NCBI GenBank assembly: GCA_003991915.1
Contig: RQTK01000226.1
Location: 119,690 to 183,689 of the forward strand
Direction of reading: 5' to 3'
Source: Elysia chlorotica
Taxonomy: Eukaryota > Mollusca > Gastropoda > Plakobranchidae
DNA length: 64,000 bases
How positions within the stretch are numbered: position 1 is the first letter of the stretch; the number at the start of each line of letters is the position of its first letter. A model generated the notes under the pieces. The model did no database searches. It was not told the origin of the DNA and was given only the letters and a program-made list of their open reading frames with translations. Positions 21,199-32,895 of this stretch are shown piece by piece. The translations under genes were made by a program, and so were the position numbers.

Positions 21199-24100
21199 GT
21201 AAGGCTGGTCATTATGGACAGTATAGGCCTATGATATGATTCTCGCATGTAAGGATGCCAGATAGTTGATAGTTCTTTAGATGGGCACATAGGATGTCTG
21301 ATTTCCAAACTCAAATATCCATTTTGGCTTTTCAAAAACTTAGGGCCCATAGAGACCCCTCGACGTACAAACAAGGTTACAATACATGGCATGTCATTAG
21401 GGATAGATAAGGTATTAGGTTTAGTGATAACTGATAACTTTTGTTAACAATAACAAACAAGGTTTCAAAACATGGCATGTCATTAGGAATAGATAAGATA
21501 TTAGGTTTAGTGATAGGCCTACTGATAACTTTTGTCAACAATAATAGAATAGTCAGAATGATCATATTAATGGGACACTGATAGTAAAAAAAAATATTGA
21601 TTATGGCTGGTCTATGTTTTAAAAAGAATAGCCTTAATTTAGTGCTGGATCTATCTCCTTATGTTAACTTTTGGGAAACTCACTGGTTTTAGTTATTTTT
21701 TTAAACATTTTTTTTCAGGCCTTTGCAACATCTTCCTAAATTTGTTTTCTCTTCTCTCGTCATCGTCTTTTTTTTTTCCAAACACATTGTTTTTTTGTTT
21801 TAAAAAGTCACCCCCATCAATAATGGAAATAGAGAGCAGAACACACATAAATCAAAATAAATATGTGGCAATGAGGTAGATAAACAGACATAACGTAGTG
21901 TTGGTCCTTTTGCTGTAGAAGAAAAACAACTAATAATCCATTATCATAATATACTTCAAACATAGCGGTTAGGTTTTTATCATGCATAATTTTACAATAT
22001 AAGTTCATGGCGAGGGAAGGGAATTCCTTGAAGTTGAAGATGAAAAAACCTAACCCAGTAAGGGATGAGCTTAGGGTCCTGGCTGATTTGTCAAGCAAAC
22101 TGACTCTATAATCTGTGTCCATTTATTGACCTGTACAAGGTTCGATTGATAGAAGAGAAACAATCCAGACATGTGTTTTATTAGAAGAAAAAAAACAAGA
22201 ACAAACAAACAAACAAACAAACAAACAAAAAACAAAATAAAAAACACTGTTGCATAAATGTCATGCTTAACTTTAGGAAGCATAAAAAACAAAAACACAA
22301 AACGAAATAATTATGGATAATTTGTATTTTGTAACAGACTTTAAAAAATGGCCTATAATTGAAAAAAAAAAAAAAAAAAAAAAAGAATTGTTGTCATCAG
22401 CAGGCATTGTCCTCCTCCCTCTCCCTCCTCTTCCTCCTCCTCATCAAACTCCCCAATTATCCCCTCCTTCTCATTGCTGTTGTTGTCATCCTCCTCTTTT
22501 TCCTTCTCCTTGCCATCATCATTATCCTAACCCTGACATAAAGTAACTTTGTTCACCTCTGTTCTCACTGGACTTAAACTGTTGTTTCCTGGTCTCTCCT
22601 CAGACATGGTGCACAGAATGTTTACGCTGGAGCTAGCAGGACACAAAAGAGTTCTTCCTTTATGTGAGATCTTGGACAAGAACCAGACTACTCTAAGTGA
22701 GTCGCGCAATATCCTACAGGCAGTTAGATATTTATCCTAATTTCCTCTCCATTTACTGGATGGAAGCTCTTCTACACATGTTCATTCCCACATCATTAAG
22801 ATGATTTTAAGTTGACAAGTGCGATTTCTTAAAAACTGCACATTTGCATAATTTCATTGGTCTGGACACACAATGTCTTGCCATGATTGGCATAAATTGT
22901 TTGCTTGTTCCAACCTGCCCTATGTCTCTTTTTAAAGAGATGGTTTATCTGAACAAAAAAACAAAAAAATATGTGATACGTAAACCAAAGTTGCATGGGG
23001 TGAGGGTTAGTACAATGTATAAAGGATCCAAAGAGAAGTCAACATCCCTTTTATTTTTAAATCTTCTAAAGCTTTTAATATGGCCTACAGTAATTTGAGA
23101 GAAACCAATAAACATCCTTTCAATAAACATACAACATAATTTTATAGTAGTATATGCTATTTGGTTTTTATGTTTCTACAGAAGGTCCAATAGATGCAGA
23201 CACAGACTGGATCCCTAACCTTGGATGGCTAGAGGAATGGTTGGAGCCATTGTTATTGCCTGGCGGGCTCTACATACCCCAAGACTGTCGGTGAGAAATC
23301 TATAGTTAGTATAGTCTATCAAGTGTACAAGGAGAGGGGTTGTTTGAGGTACTAACAGTCACTCTTTGATATCAATCATATCAGTATCAAGTGTTGTTCC
23401 TCTCCCCAACATATCCCAAGACTATCAGTGAGAAACTATAGTTAGTATAGTCATAGTTCACATGTTCCTCTCCCCAACAAACCCCAAGACTATCAGTGAG
23501 AAACTATAGTTAGTATAGTCATAGTTCACATGTTCCTCTCCCCAACATACCCCAAGACTATCAGTGAGAAACTAAGTTAGTATAGTCATAGTTCACATGT
23601 TCCTCTCACCAACAAACTCCAAGATTGTCAGTTCGCATGTTTCACTCCCCATACATACCCCAAGACTGTCAGTGTTAAGTCCGCAGTGAGTATAATCATA
23701 ATTCACATGCATGCAATCCCAAAACTCTTAGTGAGAAATTTGTAGTGAGTATGATTGTAGTTCACTTGTTCCCTCCTCTATACCAGGCCGTCACACAAAG
23801 TGGCCGTCATCGTCCCATTCCGAGAGCGGTGCCAGGTGGACTTCTACAAAGACGCAGTGATGCACCCGTTCCTACAGCGGCAGCGACTCCAGTACGGAGT
23901 TTATGTTATTGAGCAGGTGAGGCAGCGCTGAGGAGGAGGGGCTTCATGTTGGAGTCTTGGAACTTGGTGATGTTACACCATGTAGAAAGCTGCATAGTTA
24001 ACAATGTGTAACAATTGTGGTAAATGAAGCATTAAAATTTTTATAAAATGCTAAATAGAATCTTTCTTACTAAGACATTTGTGGACACAGCAGTCATAAC

Positions 24101-27100
24101 CTAAGTAATAGTCTACTATTACTTTACACCTATATGCCTTCCATTTCACAGGAGCCATTATTATATTTATATGGACTTTTCTACTTCAAATCATACAAAG
24201 CTAGTGTCTAAAACAACAGTTCGATCATGGAGATAATTATTATTATTATAATTTTTTTTTATAACTCCCTGCAAGTAGTTGGGAAGGAAAACTTAGTTCT
24301 TCTTTATTTTCCCAAAAACTCTTTGGAAGCAGATGATGTCATAAGTCTCTCTGTTCATTGCTCCTCGTCTTCCTGACAAAAAACAAGATATAAGTAATCT
24401 TATATTATTTTAAAGTCCCCTAGATTCTTGAAGAACCCAATAATTATATGGAGATGGGAGCACCAACTGAGATTTGAATCTCAGACCTACTGCTTCTTAA
24501 ACAAGACCGTAAAACGTCTAAGCTTATAAAAAAAAAAGACAGAGAATCAGTAAAAAGGACACATTACTATTTATACACCCCCCCCCTCCCCTCCTCCACC
24601 TCATAGATTGGAACTGATGTACATTTTACACTGGACTACTGAAATGGGTCTCAAGTAAATTTGTTAAGGCGTATAAGAGATATTAACATACTAAGTAGAA
24701 GAAGTTAGTGACCAGTACAGACGAAGTTAGTGACCAGTACAGATAACCGTTTACTACCCTCCTCTCCCCTCCAATCCTCTCGCTAGGTTGGAGACAGTCT
24801 ATTCAACAGAGCCCTGCTGATGAACGTTGGTTACACGGAGGCGCTGCGACTCCACCCCAGCTTCGACTGCTTTGTCTTCCACGACGTGGATCTCCTGCCG
24901 CTGGACGATCGAATCAGCTACAGTTGTGGGGATCAGCCGATCCACCTCACGCGGTTGCAACTGCACGTACCTGTGTCCAGTCGTTGTTATCTTCATAAAT
25001 ATAACTTTCATAACTACCATTTACCGTTTTACTAGAATTACTCTCAAACTCACAGCCAAACATATTGTCTGATTGATTATCAAACAATAATGATTAAGCA
25101 TTTTTTTCCAAAGTATCTAGTAGTATTTACTTTTGTGTGTTTTGTTAATAAATGCAAGTGAAATTGATAATATTGAATTAGGTATAAAAAAAATTACCTA
25201 AACTGTCGTTCAACTGCAAGGGTCATCAACCCAATTTTTGTGGGCTGCAATTCGATTTCTCTATCAAGTAATACATATATGTAGCTGCTGCTATTATGGG
25301 TGAATGTTTTTTTCTGGTCCTCTGTGGATATTCATGAAGTATGCACTTTTATGTGGATAGAGAAATACAGACAATATATTTTAATCAAAGTTCAAACATT
25401 TGAATCCTAACTTTTTTTTACAAGTAAGAACTTTTTTCAAGATTTTCTCTCATCTTTTTTGTGTGCAATGATTATTTCAATATGTTTAGCAATTTTATAT
25501 ATGATAATGTAGCAATGCAACCAAATAATTCTTTTTATAGGTAGTATATATATATATATATTTGTTCTGATAGAGCTGGTTATTTTTGAGCAGATTACTA
25601 TTAAATCATCCAAATCTATTAATAGTTGTGGAATGTATGACTGGTTTAGTGTCTCGAAATGGGTCACTTTGTTTGGACACACGAAATATAGGATTATAGA
25701 GGAAAAAATACAGCCAGAGGCAAAGCTTTTTATCCCTGAAATGACATTGAAACTGCATAAAGCTTTTTATCCCTCAAATGACATTGAAATTGCATTATAC
25801 TCAATCTACTAATTCGAAATTTGACTATTTCCTTGTGTAGGGATGCCAAATTCAGAAAAGCAATTTTTGTCTTTGTATCATACATGTATCATTAACACCT
25901 GGAAAATTACATAACATTGAGTCACATAATGCGCAACATGCTATTCACAATTTCATTCATATTTTTGTATTAAAGCTTTGAAAATCAATAAGTGGGTAAT
26001 CCTGAAGGTTGTTTAGGGTTTTGTTTCATTATTTGGATTAAAAGTATTCTATTAAGAAGTTATTACATAATATTATATCATGTTATATAACGAATCCACA
26101 AATTTGTTCACATTTTGTCAATTTTTATATGTTAATATAAAAAATGGCACAGTCCTTTACTAGCCTGTTTCCCTGTTTCAAGTACAGAACAGGCCCCCCC
26201 AAAAGAAGAAAAGTCTTTAGCTATTCCCTCCACCTAGGCTGATGTATGCGAACCTGTTTGGCGGAGCGTCTATGCTGACCCGAGACATGGTGGAGAAAGT
26301 CAATGGATTCTCAAACGTTTTCTTTGGCTGGGGAGGAGAGGACGATGATATGTCCTTCAGGTAACCTGAATCTCTTTGTATTTCTTTTCTCTGTCTATTG
26401 TCCTGATTTATATAGGCTACTTTTGGAAGTGATATTTTTATTTTCCTATGAAATTTTTCAATAGAAGAATATTTTGGCTTTTGTTTAGTCTACTAGCAAA
26501 GATTAATTCAAGAATGTTGTATAATGTTATTTAAGTAGGAATTTATCTAGCTGAAATTACAATTCTATTTCCTCTAACATGTTCTGATTAAACAGCAAAA
26601 GTTATAACATTTAAAGTTTTGTTGGGCTTAGTACAACCTTGTAGGCGACTTATTTTGTTTGAGTTCCAGCTAGATGTAATTTCTACTTCAAGATCAGAAA
26701 GAAAAAAAGGAGCAAAAAGCAGCTGGCATTATATCTTAATTCTTGTTGCAGAGTTCGCAGTCACAATATGACGATCAACCGTTACACACTTGATATTGCC
26801 AGATACACAATGATACGACATGTCAAAGAAAATAAGATTGACAGGTTAGTTATCTTTGAGTTAATTAGTATAGTAAATTGCACTCAGGATTAAATTTTAT
26901 GCGGTAAAAAAACAGCCAAAATATTCTTAAGATCTATTCTAGGGCATTTTAGTCCAGTGTGACATGAAGTTAATGAATCCAAGATTCTGATCTTTAAATC
27001 AAATTAAACAAAAAATTTCATTTGTTTGAAAAATCGAGATTTTGTTTAGAACACACTTATCACAAGCAATCAACTGATATTTGATCTATAAGCCTAGATT

Positions 27101-27418
27101 TTAAGTTATGATTTCTGTTAATATTTAATGGTCAGACTGAACTAATTCGATGGATCTGAAATTGTAAATGAAATTTTGAGGCGGTGTTTCTACCAGAGAG
27201 CACTCCTCGTTAGTTATATTACTGGTACAAATAACAATATAGTATTGTGCTCATGTCTCCCCAGGCAGAAACTCCTGAAGGAGGGCAGGAAGCGGATCCA
27301 CCGCGACGGACTCAACACCCTTAAGTATGAGCTGATTGAACTTGACCTTAAACCCCTGTTCACCTTGATAAAGGTCAAAGTTAATCAGTCCCAAATCTTG
27401 GCCGAGCAAGGGCTTTAG
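21009..27418 (+). CDS. bre-4-like: Beta-1,4-glycosyltransferase (B4GALT/beta4GalNAcT family), eight exons
   Basis: Exons are 21009-21198, 22604-22696, 23182-23290, 23787-23916, 24787-24953 or -24966, 26238-26360, 26752-26844 and 27265-27418, giving about 352 aa. It is a Golgi type II enzyme adding Gal, GalNAc or GlcNAc beta-1,4 to terminal GlcNAc. The N-terminus has a basic cytosolic tail (CRRR) and one membrane anchor (about residues 32-57). Family motifs follow: VAVIVPFRER, VGDSLFNRALLMNVG, the metal-binding DVD in FVFHDVDLLP, FGGASML, GWGGEDDD (acceptor site) and MIRH (Met and His metal ligands), ending in DGLNTLKYEL. Vertebrate B4GALT1 has Tyr directly before FGG; here it is Leu, as expected for GalNAc-type invertebrate enzymes. 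A Lymnaea relative uses GlcNAc, so the donor sugar is not certain. The exon 5-6 junction is unsettled. Confidence 0.92.
21370..21545. repeat. Two-copy ~85-bp tandem duplication (intron 1)
   Basis: The block CATGGCATGTCATTAGG(G/A)ATAGATAAG(G/A)TATTAGGTTTAGTGATA..CTGATAACTTTTGT(T/C)AACAATAA occurs twice in tandem with few differences. Confidence 0.9.
22358..22384. repeat. Oligo-A run
   Basis: A near-uninterrupted A run is followed by a CCT-rich pyrimidine tract upstream of exon 2. It may be a retroposon tail, but no body is recognised. Confidence 0.7.
22604..22696 (+). CDS. bre-4-like: Glycosyltransferase exon 2 (stem)
   Basis: It follows the acceptor GTCTCTCCTCAG and has the donor CTAA|GTGAGT. 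It encodes 30 full codons of stem region (MVHRMFTLELAG..LCEILDKNQTTL). Splice phases join exons 1 and 3 without a break; NQT is a possible N-glycosylation sequon. Confidence 0.85.
23182..23290 (+). CDS. bre-4-like: Glycosyltransferase exon 3
   Basis: It encodes KGPIDADTDW..LGWLEEWL..PGGLYIPQDC ahead of the catalytic domain. The acceptor is TTTCTACAG and the donor is TGTCG|GTGAGA. The donor region is duplicated repeatedly in the next intron. Confidence 0.9.
23395..23780. repeat. ~68-bp tandem repeat carrying copies of the exon 3 splice-donor region
   Basis: Six units of GTTCCTCTCCCCAACA..CCCCAAGACTATCAGTGAGAAAC..AGTTAGTATAGTCATAGTTCACAT run through intron 3 up to the exon 4 acceptor. The core matches the exon 3/intron 3 boundary (CATACCCCAAGACTGTCG|GTGAGAAA..TATAGTTAGTATAGTC at 23272-23319). 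A GTGAG donor core survives at 23428, 23496, 23564 and 23731. Later units are more diverged. Confidence 0.9.
23787..23916 (+). CDS. bre-4-like: Glycosyltransferase exon 4 (start of catalytic domain)
   Basis: It encodes RPSHKVAVIVPFRERCQVDF..FLQRQRLQYGVYVIEQ, the hallmark first block of the family (the VPFR(N/E)R nucleotide-binding loop). The acceptor is CTATACCAG and the donor is CAG|GTGAGG, in phase 0. Confidence 0.95.
24702..24746. repeat. Short tandem duplication before exon 5
   Basis: GAAGTTAGTGACCAGTACAGA occurs twice in tandem, 22 bp apart. Confidence 0.9.
24787..24966 (+). CDS. bre-4-like: Glycosyltransferase exon 5 (DVD metal site)
   Basis: It encodes VGDSLFNRALLMNVGYTEAL..FVFHDVDLLPLDDR..YSCGDQPIHLT. 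Two donors are possible: GT at 24954 (phase 2, matching exon 6 but a weak GTTGCA site) or GTACCT at 24967 (phase 0, not matching the best exon 6 acceptor). Relatives have about 8 more residues between QP-H and the FGG block, so a micro-exon in the 1.27-kb intron is plausible. Confidence 0.8.
25721..25798. repeat. ~40-bp tandem duplication in intron 5
   Basis: The unit AAAGCTTTTTATCCCT(G/C)A AATGACATTGAAA(C/T)TGCAT is present twice. Confidence 0.9.
26238..26360 (+). CDS. bre-4-like: Glycosyltransferase exon 6 (FGG and GWGGEDDD)
   Basis: It encodes LMYANLFGGASMLTRDMVEK..GFSNVFFGWGGEDDDMSFR. The acceptor is CTCCACCTAG and the donor is TTCAG|GTAACC. An alternative acceptor (CTTTAG, 26220) would add six codons in frame with the phase-0 exon 5 donor. 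Confidence 0.92.
26752..26844 (+). CDS. bre-4-like: Glycosyltransferase exon 7 (MIRH metal ligands)
   Basis: It encodes VRSHNMTINRYTLDIARYTM followed by IRHVKENKID. Met and His of MIRH correspond to the metal ligands of B4GALT1. The acceptor is CTTGTTGCAG and the donor is ACAG|GTTAGT. Confidence 0.93.
27265..27418 (+). CDS. bre-4-like: Glycosyltransferase terminal exon 8
   Basis: It encodes RQKLLKEGRKRIHRDGLNTL then KYELIELDLKPLFTLIKVKV and a short tail, ending at a TAG at 27416-27418. The DGLN-L-Y pattern is the conserved C-terminal block. Candidate poly(A) signals follow (for example AATAAA at 28790), so a long 3' untranslated region is likely. Confidence 0.93.
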
Positions 27419-29860
27419 TGATTAGCAGAATTTATCAAATTAACAGTAGGAGTAACTCTGTCTGACCAATTGACTGTGTTGACTGGTTTTTGTAAGAGCT
27501 CCCCAATTGACTGAAGTACTTCAAGTAGTACCAGCTACTGTACAGCAGTACAGGTCTTCCAGGGAGATACAGAAAAAGGCGTTTAATGATAACTAAAAAA
27601 CTCATTATCAAATCGTTCGAATATACTTATTGATAGGAGTTATGCACATTTTCTGGCAATCCAAGGCTGGCATATTAATACCCATAATAACAATTAGTTT
27701 TATTATAGTATTAGTTATCATTCATTATTGCAGCATTTATAGACTTTTGCATTTGTTGATGAATATGTTATAAAATGCCATATATTCAAAGATGTTGCTT
27801 TCCTACTCATTTCAATTCTTTGTCAGAGGTTGGACATGAGTGTTTCAATGCTTCCAATGCCACTTCACTACTTGTGTTCACATATTATGGTGTTATGTCT
27901 GTTTATGTGTCTTCATAATACATGTACCCATGAGCAAAAAAAAATTGAACAGAACTGCCCCTCACTGAGTTCTGTAGTTTTATTTTTGTATATATTTTTT
28001 TGTTGTAAAACAAACAATGAAATTTTGCAAAACGAAAGTTCTTTCACAGTAACTTTTGGCAGTTTTTCATTGAGCTGATTCAGCATGCATGATGAAAAGG
28101 CAAAGCTGTGTGTGTATTCTTCTGCTGTCTGTGTTTGTTTTGGGTTCCATGTTTGGTTTCTAAAATTCTACTGAAGCTTGGTAGGAGAAAGCAAAGTTTT
28201 CTCCTAGTTTATGGTCTCCAAGGTTTTCAAGAAAGTTCCAATACAGCGAGGGCAGCCCAGAACAGGGTAGCTGAGGCTTGGTAAGTCATGATATTACTGT
28301 GTGATACCGAGATTCATGTACATGTGTAATTTGTATTAAAATCCTGGCAGCTGGAGTGGGCTTGAAGTTGAACTCAGAATCGCATGCATCTGAGCGTGAG
28401 GCTTAGTTGAACGGCAGCACCAACATACTTATCTTCTGTTGTTTGATATACATACGTATACATGCACTGTAGAAACCTTGGCTTTACTGCTGCAATATTT
28501 CACTGATAAATATTTTGGTGACCTTATCAAATGAGTTATCATAGAGGTGATGGGATCTGAGGGCAAAAAACATGAAAATACATGTAATTGTAAATCAAAA
28601 GGTCTCTTTCTTAATCACTCATCAAAGTTTGTGCAACAAAGATTTGACAAAAATGAAAATCAGTCAGGTTGACCAAGGCACAAAACTGAGTCTATCCTGT
28701 GTGTTACCCCAAGGATATCAAGGGCAAGAGCTTTGAAACAGTCGATTAATTATCAGGTGATTGCATATGTGACTACTCATATGAAATTCAATAAAAAAAA
28801 ATGTCCACAATTAAAAAAAATGTTTAAGATTGTGTTCCCAACATATTAATTATTAGACATTTATTGCCCCAAATAACAAAGTGTTATAAAAAAAATATAC
28901 TGTGGCACTGGCAGCTCAATCAGTACAAATCGATCTTTTCTCTCATTATCTATATTTAGGCTCTAAATCTTAATAACACGTTTTCAACAAACATTTTTTT
29001 TGTAAGTGATCAGAGAGACATTTTATTATGTAAATAATTAAATAAAACTTCAAAACTATACAGCACAATTTACACACATTGTTTTTAAGAAATGGCACAG
29101 TTCATTTATGGAGAGCAGGTGAGATCTGGAGTAAATAAGTTGTTAATATGCAGTGTAGATAGTTTTTAAATGTTTTGTGGGCTCTATGGTTTTCTATTGT
29201 TACAATCATTGTTCTCTGTACCTAACAGATCCAGCCCTACACGGTATTGCTGTATGTGCAATCCTATACAATGTTTCTCTTATAATAAATGTGCTGCTTG
29301 CGAATGATTTTAAACTTTCTCCTGTATTCTCATGTACTGATTTACTGCTGCTTGTATTGCTGGAATTGAGCTTGATTGTAAAGGTTTCGTGTCACGATAG
29401 ATGTCCACATTTTTGTGTATCAAATGTTTTGCGCAAATAAACAATATCCGCAAATTTCAAACTCTCTTTAAAGAGGCCTCTAAGAATGGACACAAATCAT
29501 TAAATTTGTGTTCACAATTGCCCTTTTTTTTGCTTTGGAGTGAAGCAAATATTGGCATAGATTCGACACAGTTTATTTACTTACGTCTTTCAAGCGTGTG
29601 TTCTACACTGAGTAAATCTGAATTTAGAATAAAGGCACAGTCAAACAATCAAAATGAGTATAAGAATGTTTGTGATACCCCTAGTTGTTTTGACTTAGTG
29701 AGGTACAAAAAGGGCAAATTTTCCGTTTTGTTATCAATTACTGCCGTCACACTGGTAGGCATGTACAGCGCACACGGAACGCCTGTCAAGTCAGTGATTG
29801 ATTGCTTGCCGCGTATGTGAGCAGCCGCAACATCACTTTTGTCTCTGAAGCTCAGCGTGT
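27419..29860 (+). other. Downstream region of the glycosyltransferase (likely 3' UTR and spacer)
   Basis: No recognisable coding content. AATAAA hexamers on the plus strand at 28790 and about 29041 are possible polyadenylation signals. Two frames at 29177-29820 show no family resemblance and are treated as chance. Confidence 0.35.
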
Positions 29861-29864
29861 CCCT

Positions 29865-30165
29865 TAGCCGTCGTGGCCTGCCGCTCGCAACTAAAATGCC
29901 GCATTCGTGGGGGGGAATTCTACGCTGTGATGGAGACAGAGATCAAAAAGCGTAAATGGGGTTGGATAGGCCACTCACTTCGAAAGCCTGTATCGAACAT
30001 CACAAGGAGTGGAATCTCCGAGGAAAAAAGAGAGGTCGGCTGTTCGAAGCATACTTGACTGAGGCACTAATGCATGCAGAGAAAAAAGCTGCCAGTACCA
30101 CATGGGCCGAGCTGAAGAGGACCAGCCAAACCGAGTTAGGTAGAGGAGTCGAGAGGCTTTGACTA
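29865..30165 (+). pseudogene. LINE 3'-end fragment (KWGWIGHSLRKP type), copy 1
   Basis: Adjoining frames encode the C-terminal signature of a LINE ORF2: ETEIKKRKWGWIGHSLRKP, then EWNLRGKKRGRLFEAYLTEA and TWAELKRTSQTELGRGVERL. A frameshift separates the first and second blocks. A matching fragment lies at 45700-45955. Confidence 0.8.
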
Positions 30166-30293
30166 ACTAACTTTTTATCTGAAGCTGATTTCACTGTGCA
30201 AAATGAATAAAGTCTTTCTAGAGTTGTGGCAGTACATGTAGGCCTACTTGATTGAACAGCCAGACGCACAGCAAAGGTACACTCATCCAACCC

Positions 30294-30386
30294 TTTATTT
30301 TAGCCAGAGAGACAGACAAATCTCAAGCAAGTCACACAACATTAATAACACAACGCAGTTCACATAAATTAAACAAGGTTTTTATT
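30294..30386 (-). promoter_or_regulatory. Candidate NPAT polyadenylation signals
   Basis: Minus-strand AATAAA hexamers occur at 30299-30294 and 30386-30381, about 2.4 kb beyond the NPAT stop codon. Placement is inference; other T-rich sites closer to the stop are possible. Confidence 0.2.
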
Positions 30387-30399
30387 TTCTTCTCAGAAT

Positions 30400-32180
30400 C
30401 AACTTATTGAGAAAGTGGAAGACGCAGGTAACAGCTTATTGTGACATCTGAAAAAAATCAGAATATTTCCTAAAAAAGGAATCACAGTACACTATACATG
30501 TACACGATTATGCAAGGAATACACAAAAATTTAAATACAAATTACAAGAAAAACTTTTACAGTATTTGTTTTAAAATACATGCAACTCAAATCTATCATA
30601 TATTGTATATACACTGTATAAAAAATAGTCCAAATGTAAGTTTTGTACAATAATATGTTCATTGCAGGCAAAGAAAATTGTGGATCATGCACAGGGCATG
30701 CATACATGGGGGGTCAAAAAATGTGTTAGAAGAATGGTACAAAAATATCTGAGTGTGTAAAGAGGGAAGGAAAGACAGACATAAAACCTTTACATTAATC
30801 AATTAAGTTAATGCCACTTCCGTGCTCTACTAACTTGAGAGTAATACTAATAATAACTTATCTTTACAGGTTGAATTGCAAACTAAAATCCTCCTTACCT
30901 TTACTGAGTGATACAAACAAAATTAGTAACATTTATTGGTAAAAAATTTAAACAATAGTGGAGTGACCTTTGCTCAAGCCCATTTTTTTCAAATTTAAAC
31001 AAAATATATTTATTTTTCTATTAACAAATAGTATTTCTACTGATTGGGATTTTCAACTGACTTCAAGTTAATATTGTAATGCAGCCCTGTGGGAGATGTA
31101 TCTGATGATCTTTAATCAGACCAAAAATTATTAGCTTCTTTCTTTTCTCCTCGTGATATACACATAAAAAAGTGACATATATGCCAAGGAAAATTATAAT
31201 ATAAATTTATAATGATATATGAATAATGTAGATTGTGTTGCTATGGAAGCCTTAGTAACCCTTCACAACAGAAGGTCTAGCCAGCCAATGATAACACAGC
31301 TACAGGAAAACAGATTTTAGACTGAAATACATCAATTGACAAACAAATTGGCTTTTAAAAACAAGGTTTAAAAAATAGTTGTAATATTGTATTCATAAAT
31401 AGTTACTCAATATAGTAAAACACTATTTCTTCTCTTAGAGTTTAATTCCTTTCGATCAGTGTTTAAAAATACATGCAGCATGTCATGTACAGTATACTAT
31501 ATGGCCTACCTGATAATTCATTTTTCAGGGACCAGAAATTTTATGTCTAATTTTAAGGGAGAGTCGAATAAGAAGATAATTTTAGTATTATAAAAGTGTA
31601 CGGCTTGGTTGTAGGTCTATCTATAGGAATAGGCACAGCGTTGTGCTTTATATAGAATTCATCAGCGTGTCTAGCCTGTGGTGCTTTTTGCAGGGCTATC
31701 CATTGGTCCGACATAGCCACACAATAAATTACTTTCTTTATGGAAAACAATTATGAGTTGAGTTAAATTGGGTTGGAAACAGGTTGAAATAAGAGAAATG
31801 AACCATCAAAGTGTTGAACTAAGCAAAAAGTATGCAAACAGCAATTAAAAGGGATTTGTTCTAGCCTTTTAAAGTACCAAGAAGTATGTCTGATAAAGAG
31901 AAATACATGTATTGAATTATCAAGGAGTACATTGGATTGCATTGCATATAATGCAACTCAATGAATTTTCCAGGACAAGAGACAGAGAAAACAGGAACCC
32001 GTGGTTCGAGCCTTGGTCTGGCAGAAACTAGGACTTGTCTTACTAGGAGAGAGCATCAAATGTCTCCCGCACTCGCAGTCTGAGATTTGAATGTCCTTCA
32101 CAGGCTACTGCGTGAAACCTTCAGGAAAACATAACGCTGACTAGAGATTACAAAGTTAATCTGAAGTTCAAAATTTGACA
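30400..32180. other. AT-rich non-coding stretch
   Basis: No coding pattern or named repeat is recognised. It is probably NPAT 3' untranslated region plus spacer. Confidence 0.3.
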
Positions 32181-32399
32181 TGGACAGAGCTTTTGATTTT
32201 AGCCCAAGACTGAGTGACAGATTTCTTCACCCAAGCATACTCCCAGTTTCGATACAGAAAATTAAATTCATCAGGAAATTTTTTTCTTTATGGCATTCAT
32301 GGATATATCAAATCTCAAAACTAGGGAATTTATTCCATTTAAGTTTGAATTACACGTTCCAGCAAAAGGTTCATCACAACATCGTTGTTTATTCTTTTC

Positions 32400-32655
32400 A
32401 AAACAATAAAAGTTGTACCCAGTATTTAAAACAGACACATAGCTATTTAACCTTCCAAAAGGATCAATGATCACAGTTCTATATTGCAAATACACTGACT
32501 ACTAGCTTTAACAGTACTTCAGTTTTCCGTTATGTTTATTCCTTTGTTTAGTCCTGATAATTGTGAGTAAACTCTACTAAAATGCACAACTGTAAAGCGC
32601 TCTGAGTCTGTTTTGAGCCTTTAGGAAATAAAGTTGTTTTATTATTATTATTATC
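32400..32655 (+). mobile_element. LINE 3' end with AAAGCGCTCTGAG..(ATT)n tail
   Basis: A LKQTHSYLTFQ-like frame end is followed by TGTAAAGCGCTCTGAGTCTG and a terminal ATT microsatellite at about 32640-32655, a layout typical of invertebrate LINE 3' ends. A related tail lies at 33120-33190. Confidence 0.6.
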
Positions 32656-32805
32656 ATATTACAGTCTAGAAAAATACATTGAACACACAAACTTGTATCT
32701 GGCAACAGGGCTTGGGGAGATTATAACTAGACCCACCTAACCCTCTGTACTTCAGTGAAGTAAACTCGCTTGGTGGAAATTTCATGTTTTTGCCCCCTTC
32801 CTTGT

Positions 32806-32895
32806 TCAGGTGGTCTTGTAGAGTTTTTTCATAAGGGCCTTGATTTTGTCCGGAGTAATTTTCTTGAAGTCAAGTGGTTTAGATGAACAGGAGCC
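32806..32895 (-). CDS. NPAT: NPAT terminal exon 9
   Basis: It encodes GSCSSKPLDFKKITPDKIKA then LMKKLYKTT and a TGA. The acceptor is GTTTTACAG. The Lys-rich short helix would be the extreme C-terminus, the region of NPAT/Mxc that binds FLASH in other animals; that role is inference here. Confidence 0.75.
   Translation of the reverse strand, partial: GSCSSKPLDFKKITPDKIKALMKKLYKTT

Noticed and set aside
29177-29820. Two overlapping plus-strand frames (87 and 139 aa) downstream of the glycosyltransferase
   Set aside because: No motif is seen; they lie in probable 3' UTR or spacer just before a LINE fragment.
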